Shown piece by piece: positions 10,623 to 19,260 of a DNA stretch of 39,626 nt (within the stretch, counting starts at the first letter, position 1; every line of letters starts with the position of its first letter). The notes below the pieces were generated by a model. The model had not been told where the DNA came from. It worked only from the letters and a program-made list of their open reading frames with translations, and ran no database searches. Position numbers and translations under genes: made by a program. Location: the NCBI RefSeq assembly GCF_008801575.1, contig NZ_VZPL01000043.1, positions 1-39,626 on the forward strand, read 5' to 3'. The stretch is from Xanthomonas cissicola. GTDB lineage: Bacteria; Pseudomonadota; Gammaproteobacteria; Xanthomonadales; Xanthomonadaceae.

Positions 10623-11531
10623 TCATTCCGGTGCGCGTACGAACAGGATGTTCAGATCGCGCATCGGCACGAAGTTGGCCTGTTTGAACTGGAAGGTCAG
10701 CGGGTCGATCTTTTTCAGTTCGCCATCGAAGCACAGGCTCAGGATGTCGCTGGCCGCCTGCTTGCGGATGGTCAGCTGGAAGTCCTTGATCGGGACGTTC
10801 CAGTTTTTGCCGGTCGTGAGCACATAACGCAGGTTGGCCCATCCTAACACGTAGTTGCCTTCACGACGCTGCATGCTGGCTTTGGTGGCCGGCTCGATGC
10901 AGGTGTCTTTCGCGTACGACTCCATCAGGTAACTGCTGGGTTGCGGGACGCCGGTAGACAGGCTGGGTGTGTAGGTGTGACGGATCTGCACGCTTGCCTT
11001 GGCAGGAAACTTCTGCTGCCAGACGAAGTAGGCATTGAGCGTGAAACGCGGCTGCCCATCGCCATCGACCCAGCGCGCGGGCAGCGGCTTGCGCCCCTTC
11101 GGTCGCGTGGCCGATTCGGTGAAGGCGGCGACATCGTCCTGGGTCCAGCCGGTGGCGGCGAACGCCGTGGAGATGTCGCTACCGTCATCCAGCAGCACCA
11201 CCAGCTTGCGCGTGGTGGCAACCGGGTTGCCGTCGGCCCAGAGTTTGAAATCGGTCAGCGCATTGTGGTCGGCCATTCCGAAGTACATCGGCGGCATCGG
11301 GAAGGCTACCGGCACGGTCAGGTCGCGCTCGCTGGCGTTGGTGAACACATAGTCCACTTGCACGCGTTCTTCGCTGAGCAGCAGCGCTTCGCGATCCATG
11401 CTGATGTCGGGCTGATGCAGCAGGCGGATGGTGCCGTTGTCGTCCCCGAAACTGCTGTCATTGGCCTGTGCAGCACTGCAGGCAAGCAATGCCAGCACAC
11501 ACAGCCGGACGGAAAACGCCATTGCGCGCAT
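10623..11531 (-). CDS. DUF4424 family exported protein
   Basis: 302 residues with a signal peptide (FSVRLCVLALLACSAAQA). The mature part has the DUF4424 pattern: beta-rich segments DISMDREALLLSEERVQVDY, DLTVPVAFPMPPMYF, a central LPARWVDGDGQPRFTL, and a C-terminal NFVPMRDLNILFVR. Members are periplasmic or outer-membrane associated and have no established function. The start at 11531 is favoured by AAGGATCACCTC upstream; a second ATG three codons later is possible. The neighbours give no functional hint: convergent to crbR and divergent from the redoxin gene. Confidence 0.8.
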   Translation of the reverse strand: MRAMAFSVRLCVLALLACSAAQANDSSFGDDNGTIRLLHQPDISMDREALLLSEERVQVDYVFTNASERDLTVPVAFPMPPMYFGMADHNALTDFKLWADGNPVATTRKLVVLLDDGSDISTAFAATGWTQDDVAAFTESATRPKGRKPLPARWVDGDGQPRFTLNAYFVWQQKFPAKASVQIRHTYTPSLSTGVPQPSSYLMESYAKDTCIEPATKASMQRREGNYVLGWANLRYVLTTGKNWNVPIKDFQLTIRKQAASDILSLCFDGELKKIDPLTFQFKQANFVPMRDLNILFVRAPE

Positions 11532-12066
11532 GAGGTGATCCTTGTGAGGCCGGCACGGGACCCACGCGCCTGGCCATACAGCATGCCACGCGCGGGCACG
11601 GCTGGATGTTGGACAGCGCGTCGCGCGACGCGTGCGGCAATCGCGCTGCGTCTGACATTTTTGCGGCTCTGTCGTGCTTGCTGGTGGCGTCCGCCTCGCC
11701 CACAGATCAGCCCGCACGCGAGGCGGCGACGCGCCTCGACCGCAGATCCTCCCGCTCGCCTTGATGGCGGTGTTGTTGCGGGGCCCGCTCAGCGCACTGG
11801 GTGGTTTGACGTGCGCCTGCGCTCACAACCTCATCCCATCCCTGCGTGCACTTGTGCATCCACGCTGATGCTGCATGCACGCTCCCACGATGCACTGATT
11901 GCGCAAATGCCAATCGCGGTACCACGCATCAGTGACAAGCCCAAGCGCGGGGGCGTGATCGCATCCACAACCGCATCCCGTGCGACATCGCAGTTGTCGA
12001 TATCACCATTGACCATGAGCTGATGCCTGGGCAAGGCTCGAGCACCACGGACGCTTTGGAGCTGGC
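11532..12066. other. 535-bp intergenic region between DUF4424 and redoxin genes; no gene seen
   Basis: Both flanking genes read away from it, so promoters for both should lie here. ORFs present have no ribosome site and no family features. A somewhat more AT-balanced patch at 11890-12010 is the likely promoter area for the redoxin gene; no clear operator was seen. Confidence 0.4.
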
Positions 12067-12657
12067 ATGGCGCGACGTTTCCCCTGGCTCTGGATGGGCC
12101 TGCTGGTGGCCTGTGCATTGATTGCGATGCTGGCGTGGCAGAACAGGCAGCTGCGCGTGCAGCAGCAGTGGCTGCAGACGCGCATCAGCGCGCCATATGA
12201 CGGCATGTACGTACCGCGTATCGAAGCGACCGATGGCGATGGCCGGCGGCACCTGCTCGGTGCGCCGCATGGGCCGGCGCAGGTGCTGTTCTTCTTTACC
12301 ACCACCTGCCCGTACTGCCAGCGCTCGGCACCGACCGTGCTGCGGGCAGCGCGGGAGCTGCAGGCCAACCTTCCTGGCCGGCCGCAGCTGTTGGGCGTGT
12401 GCCATTGCGATACCGCGCAGGCCGCGCGCTACGCACATGTGCACGGTTTCGATTTCCCGGTGGTCACGTTGACCGATCGTCGCGCGTTGATGCTGTTCCG
12501 CGCACGCAACGTGCCGCTGCTGATGGCCATCGATGCGGAGGGGCGCGTGCGTCATTCGCATCTTGGCGTTTTCGATACCACGGAGCGGGTGCAGGACCTC
12601 GTTGCCGCCTTGCGCCGCACGGACGCGCCAGCGGCTTTTGCAACGGTGAAGGAGTAA
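12067..12657 (+). CDS. Membrane-anchored thioredoxin-fold protein with CPYC motif
   Basis: 196 residues. One N-terminal membrane anchor (about 7-24, PWLWMGLLVACALIAMLAW), a short coiled linker, then a TlpA/redoxin-like domain: LFFFTTTCPYC with the active CPYC at 81-84, a second cysteine pair CHC at 112-114, cis-proline context NVPLLMAIDAEGRV (P150) and a C-terminal helix VQDLVAALRR. The CPYC dipeptide is glutaredoxin-like while the fold context is TlpA-like, suggesting a thiol oxidoreductase or disulfide carrier facing the periplasm. It ends three bases before the start of a secreted six-cysteine peptide gene, which makes that peptide a likely substrate. The second cysteine pair is unusual and could relay electrons. 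Confidence 0.8.
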   Translation: MARRFPWLWMGLLVACALIAMLAWQNRQLRVQQQWLQTRISAPYDGMYVPRIEATDGDGRRHLLGAPHGPAQVLFFFTTTCPYCQRSAPTVLRAARELQANLPGRPQLLGVCHCDTAQAARYAHVHGFDFPVVTLTDRRALMLFRARNVPLLMAIDAEGRVRHSHLGVFDTTERVQDLVAALRRTDAPAAFATVKE

Positions 12658-12660
12658 TGC

Positions 12661-12864
12661 ATGAAGAAGCGTTGGGTAAGCTTGCGTAGTGCGTTGATGG
12701 CAGCGACCTTTCTGGCCAGCACCGGCTTCGGTGCCTTCCAGGTGATGGCGGTCGATAACGCACAGCCGAAAGTCGAATCGTGTAGTGCATGGGCCTGCAA
12801 AGCCGAGTGTCCGGAATTCGGCGGCGACCTGGGCCAGGGCAACGTCTGCTACTGCTGCGGTTAA
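12661..12864 (+). CDS. Small secreted cysteine-rich peptide (67 aa, six Cys)
   Basis: A precursor with a basic start (MKKRW), a hydrophobic signal segment (about 8-30, likely cut after VMA), and a mature part of about 37 residues with all six cysteines: C41, C46, C50, C63, C65 and C66. The spacing is C-x4-C-x3-C-x12-C-x-CC, with two glycines and acidic residues between. Such even-numbered, C-terminally clustered cysteines suggest three disulfides, metal binding or further modification. An AAGGAG site precedes the ATG, and the gene directly follows the CPYC redoxin gene, so they are almost surely one operon. The layout recalls bacterial small natural-product-like precursors (for example the NVEALA type of Bacteroidetes), but no family could be assigned. 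Function unknown. Confidence 0.75.
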   Translation: MKKRWVSLRSALMAATFLASTGFGAFQVMAVDNAQPKVESCSAWACKAECPEFGGDLGQGNVCYCCG

Positions 12865-13069
12865 CTGCGATCGATAGAGCGATTGCGTCGCTATCAGATG
12901 GAGCAGGCCGGCGTATGGAATCGGCATGTAGCACGTACACATTCCGATTCTTCGCGCCGTCCGCATCCCGTTGACGCGGTGCGCGACGTCGATGGTCGCT
13001 GTTACGCCTGACGGCGAGGTCTCCCGGGCCTCGCCGTTTGACTGCAGCGCTGCGTGGCGCGCCGCGTCC

Positions 13070-14692
13070 TTACGTCAGCGCGCGATAGCGGAAATCGCGC
13101 AAGACCACTTCGCCTTGCTGCGCGGCATACACGCCCAATTGCAGGCTCAGAAACCCGCCGAACACGTTGTGATGGAATCCGGACACTTCCATGCGGGTGG
13201 GGTGCCGCGTCCACTGCTGGCCTGCATCGACCGAATACTCGAACCCTACGACCTGGTGATCGTTGGTCAGCCGCACGCGAATGCGTCGATGCGTATTGGG
13301 TGCGCGTGCCCACACCAGTTCCTCCGAGTATTCGTAGGTTTTCATGGTGTCGGCAGTGAAGCCGATGCCGACGAAGGCCTTATGGTTATAGAACAACACG
13401 ATGCCGCCTTCGGCATCGCCGACCAGTTCCAGCGTCACCTCTGCCATGTAGGCGCGGTCGGGCACGCCGCAGGTCAGTGGCGTGCTGTCGATCGGCGAGC
13501 TGCCCGCACAGGCCAGCGTCAGTGCCTTGTTCGCGCGCCGCACCCGCGCCTGCTCGCCGGGCCTGGGCGCATGCAGGCTCCATTGCGTACCGAACCTGTC
13601 GCCGGAGAAATCGTCGGACAACGCCAACCCCGTCGCCGGCGCCATGCTGCCGGCAGGCACGCGTGCCGGGGTGCGCAATGGTTTGGACAGATCGCCGCCA
13701 ATGGCGCGAAACCAGCCGTCGGCCGTCCACTCGATCGGCTCCAGCAAGGTCTGCCGCCCCAGCGTGCGAAAGCCGTTTTCGTAGCCGTGATAGACCATCC
13801 ACCAGTCGCCGCGCGGCCCTTCCACCAGCGTGGCATGCCCGCGCGACCACCACGGCTCCTGGTCCGATTGGGTGCGCACCAGCGGATTGCGCGGGCAATG
13901 CTCCCACGGCCCATGCACCGAGCGCGAACGCGCGGCGATGACCATGTGCCCGGTCACCGGCCCGGCAGTGCCGCCAACGGCGGTGACCAGGTACAGCCAC
14001 CCATCGTGCCAGGTCAGCTTGGGGCCTTCGGGCGCGAAATTCTCCACGACCCAGTGGTCGGGATAGCGCCACGGCGCATAGGCCGGTTCCAGCTGCCCGT
14101 CGGTGGCCAGGCCGTCATCGCGCAGGCGTACCTTGCGGATGCCGTTGACGAACAGATAGCGCTTGCCGTCTTCGCCGACCACGTGACCGGGATCGATGCA
14201 GCCGGCGATCTTCAGATCGATCGGTGCGCTCCACGGCCCGCGGATGTCGTCGGCCCAGATTACGAAGATCGACCAGCCGGTGTCGTCCGGATTGGCCGGG
14301 ATGTAGATGTAGTAGCGGTTGTGGTGCTTGCACAGGTCCAGCGCCCAGATCGTGCCCAGCCCCTGATGCAACGCCGGGCCGATCGGGGTCCAGTTGACCA
14401 GATCGGTGGAATGCCACAGCACGATGCCCGGGTAGGAAAAGAACGACGAAAACGTCATGTAGTAGTCGTCGCCATCCTTGAGGATGATGGGGTCGGGGTG
14501 ATCGCCGGCCACGATGGGATTGAGATACGTGCCGTTGCCCAGATCCGCCTTGCGCTGCCCCTCCACGCCGCGCGCCCACTGCGGCGTGCCTGCGCGCTGC
14601 GTCGCCGACGCCTGGGCCGCAGCCGCCAGCGGCGCGACCAGTGCGCCGGCAGCCAGCCCCTTGAACACATCCCGCCGTGTCGTGTCTGCCAT
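13070..14692 (-). CDS. Tat-exported glycoside hydrolase family 43 protein
   Basis: 540 residues. A twin-arginine signal (TRRDVFKGLAAGALVAPLAA) sends the folded enzyme out of the cytoplasm. The five-bladed GH43 propeller follows: catalytic base D67 in GDHPDP, the pKa-setting aspartate in CIDPGHVVGEDGKRYLF, and the acid glutamate in APEGPKL. The C-terminal ~190 residues (from LSDDFSGDRFGTQWSLHAP) form a beta-sandwich of the kind often fused to GH43 xylosidases. It probably removes terminal xylose or arabinose, or a related sugar, from plant glycans. It is divergent from the L-fucose cluster, so it may act on fucosylated xyloglucan or arabinoxylan fragments taken up with fucose; that link is inferred. 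GACACG before the start is a weak ribosome site. Confidence 0.88.
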   Translation of the reverse strand: MADTTRRDVFKGLAAGALVAPLAAAAQASATQRAGTPQWARGVEGQRKADLGNGTYLNPIVAGDHPDPIILKDGDDYYMTFSSFFSYPGIVLWHSTDLVNWTPIGPALHQGLGTIWALDLCKHHNRYYIYIPANPDDTGWSIFVIWADDIRGPWSAPIDLKIAGCIDPGHVVGEDGKRYLFVNGIRKVRLRDDGLATDGQLEPAYAPWRYPDHWVVENFAPEGPKLTWHDGWLYLVTAVGGTAGPVTGHMVIAARSRSVHGPWEHCPRNPLVRTQSDQEPWWSRGHATLVEGPRGDWWMVYHGYENGFRTLGRQTLLEPIEWTADGWFRAIGGDLSKPLRTPARVPAGSMAPATGLALSDDFSGDRFGTQWSLHAPRPGEQARVRRANKALTLACAGSSPIDSTPLTCGVPDRAYMAEVTLELVGDAEGGIVLFYNHKAFVGIGFTADTMKTYEYSEELVWARAPNTHRRIRVRLTNDHQVVGFEYSVDAGQQWTRHPTRMEVSGFHHNVFGGFLSLQLGVYAAQQGEVVLRDFRYRALT

Positions 14693-15000
14693 GCATCAGC
14701 TTCGTCGAAGAAGGCAGGTATCTAGCCGCACCGGCCTTAATGCCGCAACCGCAGGCAGGGCGTTATAGGAACTGGTCATGCCATCTGCGAAATCCGACAT
14801 AGCGCCGCCCGCCTAACCGACCATGCGCACGCCCAGACCAGGGCGATGCTGCACTGCAGCGTGATCTGTTCATTGATGATTGCCATATTCATATGCGAAC
14901 AGTCCGGCACCTACCGGATGGTGGACGTTGCAATGCTCAGCTTCTGTTCTACGGATTCTCCAGGCACCCGCTCATGCGCCCTGCTCGCGGAGCGGCGCGC
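14693..15000. promoter_or_regulatory. Divergent control region of GH43 and the L-fucose operon with a nested inverted repeat
   Basis: CTGTTC (14866-14871) and GAACAG (14897-14902) are inverted around a nested CATAT-TC-ATATG (14884-14895). The element lies in the most AT-rich part of the region, about 100 bases before the dehydrogenase start, as expected for an operator overlapping a promoter. It does not match the fucP-side palindrome, so it may bind a different regulator. Confidence 0.5.
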
Positions 15001-16011
15001 ATGAGCGGCGTGGCGCGGCAGCGGCTGGGAGGCACCGACGTGCAGCTTTCCGCACTGGGCTTCGGTGCTGCCCCGATCGGCAACCTGTATACGGAAGTGG
15101 ATGAAGCGGACGCACTGGCAGCGGTCGCAGGCGCGTTCGAGGCCGGCATTCGTCATTTCGATACCGCGCCTTATTACGGCTACGGGCTGAGCGAAGCGCG
15201 CCTGGGTCGTGGGCTGGCCGGCGTGTCGCGCGCGGACTATACGTTGTCGACCAAGGTTGGCCGTTGCGTCTACGACGACGCCCACGCCGCTGCCGGCAGC
15301 GATGGTTTTGCGGTGGCCGGGCGGCGTGCCGAGTTCGACTACAGCGCCGACGGTGTGCGGCGCGCGTTCGCCTCCAGCCTGGGACGCCTGGGCACCGACT
15401 ACATCGACGTGCTGCTGCTGCACGACATCGGTGCGCTGACCCACGGCGACAACCACGCCAACGTCCTGCGCCAGGCCTTGGAGGAGGCCTTGCCGGCGAT
15501 GGCGGAGTTGAAGGCGGCCGGCGCGTGCGGGGCGATCGGGCTGGGCGTCAACGAGCAGGACGTGGCACTGGAGGTGTTGCCGCGCTTTCCGCTCGACTGC
15601 GTGATGCTGGCCGGCCGCTACACCCTGCTGGAACAGCACGGCGCGCGCGCGCTGCTGCAGCAGGCGCAGCAACGCAATGTGGCGATCCTGTCGGCTGGCC
15701 CGTACAGCTCTGGCCTGCTCAGCGACGCACGCGGCCCCGGCGCCACCTATAACTACGCCCCGGTCGACACCGCCACGCTGCAGCATGCGCAGCGGCTGTA
15801 CGCGGCCTGCGCGGCGTTTGGGGTGGATATCGGTGCGGCCGCATTGCAGTTCCCGCTGGCGCACCCGGCAGTGACCACGGTGGTGGCCGGCATGCGCAGC
15901 GTGGCCGACGTGCGCTCGGCTGCCACGCGGCTTGCGGCCCCGGTGCCATCCGCATTGTGGCAACGCCTGCGCGATGAGGGTCTGCTCGCTGCGGAGTTGC
16001 CCACGCCATGA
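15001..16011 (+). CDS. L-fucose 1-dehydrogenase (aldo/keto reductase family)
   Basis: 336 residues, first step of the non-phosphorylating route: L-fucose + NAD(P)+ to L-fuconolactone. The AKR barrel shows RLGGTDVQLSALGFGAAPIGN at the start and the catalytic tetrad D54 (HFDTAPYYGYG), Y59, K85 (LSTKVGR) and H141 (LLLHDIG). The coenzyme side is GVDIGAAALQFPLAHPAVTTVVAG. The start at 15001 fits the family start and has CGGAGCGG upstream; in-frame ATGs at 14974 and 14893 are possible but add unrelated residues. The stop overlaps the lactonase start (ATGA). All later steps of the pathway follow on the same strand, which fixes the substrate as fucose rather than a general aldose. Confidence 0.9.
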   Translation: MSGVARQRLGGTDVQLSALGFGAAPIGNLYTEVDEADALAAVAGAFEAGIRHFDTAPYYGYGLSEARLGRGLAGVSRADYTLSTKVGRCVYDDAHAAAGSDGFAVAGRRAEFDYSADGVRRAFASSLGRLGTDYIDVLLLHDIGALTHGDNHANVLRQALEEALPAMAELKAAGACGAIGLGVNEQDVALEVLPRFPLDCVMLAGRYTLLEQHGARALLQQAQQRNVAILSAGPYSSGLLSDARGPGATYNYAPVDTATLQHAQRLYAACAAFGVDIGAAALQFPLAHPAVTTVVAGMRSVADVRSAATRLAAPVPSALWQRLRDEGLLAAELPTP

Positions 16012-16880
16012 GCCGGGTCGACGCGCACCTGCATTTCTGGCACCTGGCCCGTGGCGATTACCACTGGCTGACGCCCGAGCTGGCGCCGCTGTACCGCGAC
16101 TTCGGCCCCCATGACGTCAGCGCTGCGCTGGACGCGGCCGCTGTCGATCAGGTGGTGGTGGTGCAGGCGGCCGCCACCGAGGCGGAAACCTGCTACCTGT
16201 TCGAGCTGGCCCGCGACGATGCGCGCATTGCCGGCGTGGTGGGCTGGGTGGACTTCGCTGCGCCCGATGCCGCTGCACGTATCGGCGCACTGGTACGCGC
16301 CGGCGGCGGCGTGCTCAAGGGCCTGCGCCCGATGGTGCAGGACATCGCCGACGTGCACTGGCTGGCCAGCCCCGCATTGGATGCCGCCTTCGATGCGCTG
16401 CTGGCGCATGACCTGGCCTTCGATGCGTTGATCCGTGCCGTGCACGTACCGGCACTGCAGGCGCGCTTGAAGCGCCATCCGGCAATGCGCGTGGTGCTCG
16501 ATCACGGCGGCAAACCGCAGATTGCGGCCGGCGAATTCGTTGCCTGGGCCGCCGGCATGGCCGCCCTGGCGCAGCATCCCAATGTGCATTGCAAACTGTC
16601 CGGGCTGCTGACCGAAGCCGCGCGCGGCGCTGGCATCGACGCGCTGGAGCCGTATGTGGCCCACCTGTTCGCCCGCTTCGGCGCGCAGCGGCTGCTATGG
16701 GGCAGCGACTGGCCGGTGCTGCGCTTGCGCGCCGATTACGCGCAATGGTTCGCGCTCGCCCAGCAACTCGTCACCCGGCATGCCGCCGAGCACGCGGCAG
16801 CCATCTTCGGCGACAACGCACGCACGTTCTATCGTCTGCCACGGCCGGCGGCCCCCACCCACGGAACCTCATCGGTATGA
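16008..16880 (+). CDS. L-fuconolactone hydrolase (amidohydrolase 2 family)
   Basis: 290 residues. A metal-dependent TIM barrel of the amidohydrolase superfamily (COG3618): DAHLHFW with H7 and H9, GVVGWVDF, GGGVLKGLRPMVQD, VLDHGGKP, CKLSG, and the closing aspartate in LLWGSDWPV. Homologues in fucose, rhamnose and galactose oxidative pathways open the 1,5-lactone of the aldonic acid; here it yields L-fuconate for the dehydratase. It overlaps both neighbours by four bases, so the three genes are translationally coupled. Confidence 0.9.
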   Translation: MSRVDAHLHFWHLARGDYHWLTPELAPLYRDFGPHDVSAALDAAAVDQVVVVQAAATEAETCYLFELARDDARIAGVVGWVDFAAPDAAARIGALVRAGGGVLKGLRPMVQDIADVHWLASPALDAAFDALLAHDLAFDALIRAVHVPALQARLKRHPAMRVVLDHGGKPQIAAGEFVAWAAGMAALAQHPNVHCKLSGLLTEAARGAGIDALEPYVAHLFARFGAQRLLWGSDWPVLRLRADYAQWFALAQQLVTRHAAEHAAAIFGDNARTFYRLPRPAAPTHGTSSV

Positions 16881-17647
16881 CTGTCTCGATTCCCACCACT
16901 CCCAATAACCGCCTGCAGGGCAAGCGTTGCCTGATCACCGCCGCCGGCGCCGGCATCGGGCGCGAAAGCGCGCTGGCCTGCGCACGCGCCGGTGCACAGG
17001 TGATCGCCACCGATATCGACGCCGCGGCCTTGCAAGCGCTGGCCGCCGAATCCGATGCCATCACCACCCAGCTGCTCGACGTCACCGACGCCGCCGCGAT
17101 CAACGCATTGATCGCCGCACACGGCCCGTTCGATGTGCTGTTCAACTGCGCCGGCTTCGTGCATCAGGGCAGCATTCTCGACTGCGACGAGCCGGCGTGG
17201 CGCCGCTCGTTCTCGATCAACGTCGATGCGATGTACTACACCTGCAAGGCGGTGTTGCCGGGCATGCTCGAACGCGGCCGCGGCAGCATCATCAACATGT
17301 CCTCGGTGGCTTCCAGCATCAAGGGCGTGCCGAACCGCTTCGTGTACGGCGTGACCAAGGCCGCGGTGATCGGCCTGAGCAAGGCGATCGCGGCCGACCA
17401 CGTGGCGCAGGGCGTACGTTGCAACGCGATCTGCCCGGGCACCATCAAGACGCCGTCGCTGGGCGAGCGCGTCAAGGCCCTGGGTGGCGACGAACAGGCG
17501 GTGTGGAAGAGCTTCACCGACCGCCAGCCGATGGGCCGCCTGGGCGACCCACGCGAGATTGCGCAGCTGGTGGTGTACCTGGCTTCGGACGAATCCTCCT
17601 TCACCACCGGCCAGACCCACATCATCGATGGCGGCTGGTCCAACTGA
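16877..17647 (+). CDS. 2-keto-3-deoxy-L-fuconate dehydrogenase (SDR family)
   Basis: 256 residues, classical short-chain dehydrogenase: TAAGAGIG cofactor loop at 21-28, NCAG at 90-93, catalytic S142/S143, Y157 and K161 (VYGVTKAAV), and the C-terminal DGGWSN. In the X. campestris type of fucose pathway it oxidises 2-keto-3-deoxy-L-fuconate with NAD+ at C4 to 2,4-diketo-3-deoxy-L-fuconate. The ATG at 16877 overlaps the lactonase stop; the long upstream extension in this frame is a shadow of the lactonase gene. Confidence 0.9.
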   Translation: MTVSIPTTPNNRLQGKRCLITAAGAGIGRESALACARAGAQVIATDIDAAALQALAAESDAITTQLLDVTDAAAINALIAAHGPFDVLFNCAGFVHQGSILDCDEPAWRRSFSINVDAMYYTCKAVLPGMLERGRGSIINMSSVASSIKGVPNRFVYGVTKAAVIGLSKAIAADHVAQGVRCNAICPGTIKTPSLGERVKALGGDEQAVWKSFTDRQPMGRLGDPREIAQLVVYLASDESSFTTGQTHIIDGGWSN

Positions 17648-17778
17648 GTGCGGCAACGACGCATGCTGCGATCTGTCGCATGTGCCCGCCTCGAGGTGCG
17701 CACACCGTCCCTACCCACCCGATGCATGCGCGCTAGGTTTGCTAGCCGCTCCCCTTCTCATCTGCAAAGGAAGACCGC

Positions 17779-18636
17779 ATGAAACTCGTACGCATTGGCG
17801 CCGAAGGCCACGAACGCCCTGGCCTGATCGATCGCCAAGGCCGCATCCGCGACCTCAGCGGTGTGATCGACGATGTGGCCGGCGAACACATCACCGCCGC
17901 CGGCCTGGAAAAACTGCGCGCACTGGATGTAGCCACGCTGCCGTTGATCGAAGGCGAGGTGCGTTACGGCGCTGCGGTGGGCCGCATCGGTAAATTCATC
18001 TGCGTTGGCTTGAACTACGCCGACCACGCCGCCGAATCGGGCATGGAAGTGCCCAAGATGCCGATTCTTTTCATGAAAGCCACCACGGCGGTGTGCGGCC
18101 CCAACGACACGGTGATCATCCCGCGCGGCTCGGTGAAGAGCGATTGGGAAGTGGAGCTGGGCGTGGTGATCGGCGACGTGGCGCGCGATGTATCGGTGGA
18201 GCAAGCGCTGAACCATGTGGCTGGCTACGCCGTGATCAACGACCTGTCCGAGCGCGAATTCCAGCTCGAACATGGCGGCCAGTGGGTCAAGGGCAAGAGC
18301 GCGGACACGTTCGGTCCGATCGGCCCGTGGCTGGTCACCCGCGACGAAATCGCCGACCCGCAGAACCTGTCGATGTGGCTGGAGGTCAACGGCCACCGCT
18401 ACCAGAACGGCAGCACGCGCACGATGGTGTTCGGCGTGGCCGAGCTGGTCAGCCACATCAGCCGCTACATGACGCTGATGCCGGGCGATGTGATCAGCAC
18501 CGGTACGCCGCCGGGCGTGGGCCTGGGCCAGAAGCCGCCGGTCTACCTCAAGCCGGGCGATGTGATGGAACTGGAGATCGAAGGCCTGGGTCGTCAGCGT
18601 CAGCCGGTCGTGGCGCATCCGCGCGATGGGGGTTGA
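17779..18636 (+). CDS. 2,4-diketo-3-deoxy-L-fuconate hydrolase (FAH family)
   Basis: 285 residues with a short N-terminal domain (KLVRIGAEGHERPGLIDRQG) and a fumarylacetoacetate-hydrolase fold: FICVGLNYADHAAESG, the metal glutamates in SDWEVELGVVIG, GYAVINDLSERE, and PGDVISTGTPPGVGLG. By pathway position it splits the diketo acid to pyruvate and L-lactate, the final step. AAAGGAAGACCGC lies before the start. The 131-base gap after the SDR gene contains no terminator, so it is probably still in the operon. Confidence 0.9.
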   Translation: MKLVRIGAEGHERPGLIDRQGRIRDLSGVIDDVAGEHITAAGLEKLRALDVATLPLIEGEVRYGAAVGRIGKFICVGLNYADHAAESGMEVPKMPILFMKATTAVCGPNDTVIIPRGSVKSDWEVELGVVIGDVARDVSVEQALNHVAGYAVINDLSEREFQLEHGGQWVKGKSADTFGPIGPWLVTRDEIADPQNLSMWLEVNGHRYQNGSTRTMVFGVAELVSHISRYMTLMPGDVISTGTPPGVGLGQKPPVYLKPGDVMELEIEGLGRQRQPVVAHPRDGG

Positions 18637-19260
18637 GGCTTTACGTCTGGAAGAATTGAGGTCGTACTGCAGTGTATTGCGTCCACCTCCAAGAATTTTT
18701 CTTGCGCGAAAGCCGAAGTACTCACGCAACTCGAATCGCGCGACAACGCAAAGCCCCTCTCCCATCGGGGCGCCAAGGCACAGCTTGCGCGCCATTGGTG
18801 CGCGTGCCTTGAAGCGCCCGCGTTGCTGGCGCGGGCCGGGGCGCGGAGCGGGGGTTGGGGTGAGGGTACGTCGCCACGGAGTCGCGCAACTGACCTCATG
18901 CCGTCTGTGGTTTGGTCTGACATTTCGACGCGCGTACTGACGCAGCACAAGCACATTGTTTTACCCAGCGTGTCGCCGTATTGAATGTCCAAACGCTGTA
19001 GCACGTCCATCGCAACGCACAGTTGGTCGTGCAATCGATGCATTGGGCTGAGTTGCAAACGCATGAGTCACTGCAGCGCCTCAACGCACTCGGCGCTACG
19101 CGTTCGTACCCTCACCCCAACCCCTCTCCCGGTGGGAGAGGGGCTCAAGCGCAGCTCCCCGTTTTCGTATTTCTTCATCGCTTCGTATTTCGTCATCGCT
19201 TCATTCCAGCCATTTTTCTTTCATCCGTTTTATTTTCCGCCTTCCATCGCCAGGACTTTC
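18637..19260. repeat. Repeat-rich 624-bp gap inside the L-fucose operon
   Basis: Two copies of a dispersed element in opposite orientation: GGGGTTGGGGTGAGGGTACG at 18851-18870 is exactly matched in reverse complement at 19105-19124. The left copy begins near 18753 (GCCCCTCTCCCATCGGGG). The right copy ends in a perfect hairpin, CCCCTCTCCC (19121-19130) with GGGAGAGGGG (19134-19143). No protein gene is credible. The gap may hold a separate promoter for the dehydratase gene in the T-rich stretch at 19160-19255. Confidence 0.65.

Noticed and set aside
12971..14725. 584-aa plus-strand ORF opposite the GH43 gene
   Set aside because: Shadow of the GH43 gene; no ribosome site and no domain, while the minus-strand frame has a full catalytic domain.
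18600..19064. 154-aa minus-strand ORF in the fucose operon gap
   Set aside because: It spans dispersed repeats, overlaps the FAH gene end, has no ribosome site and no family resemblance.
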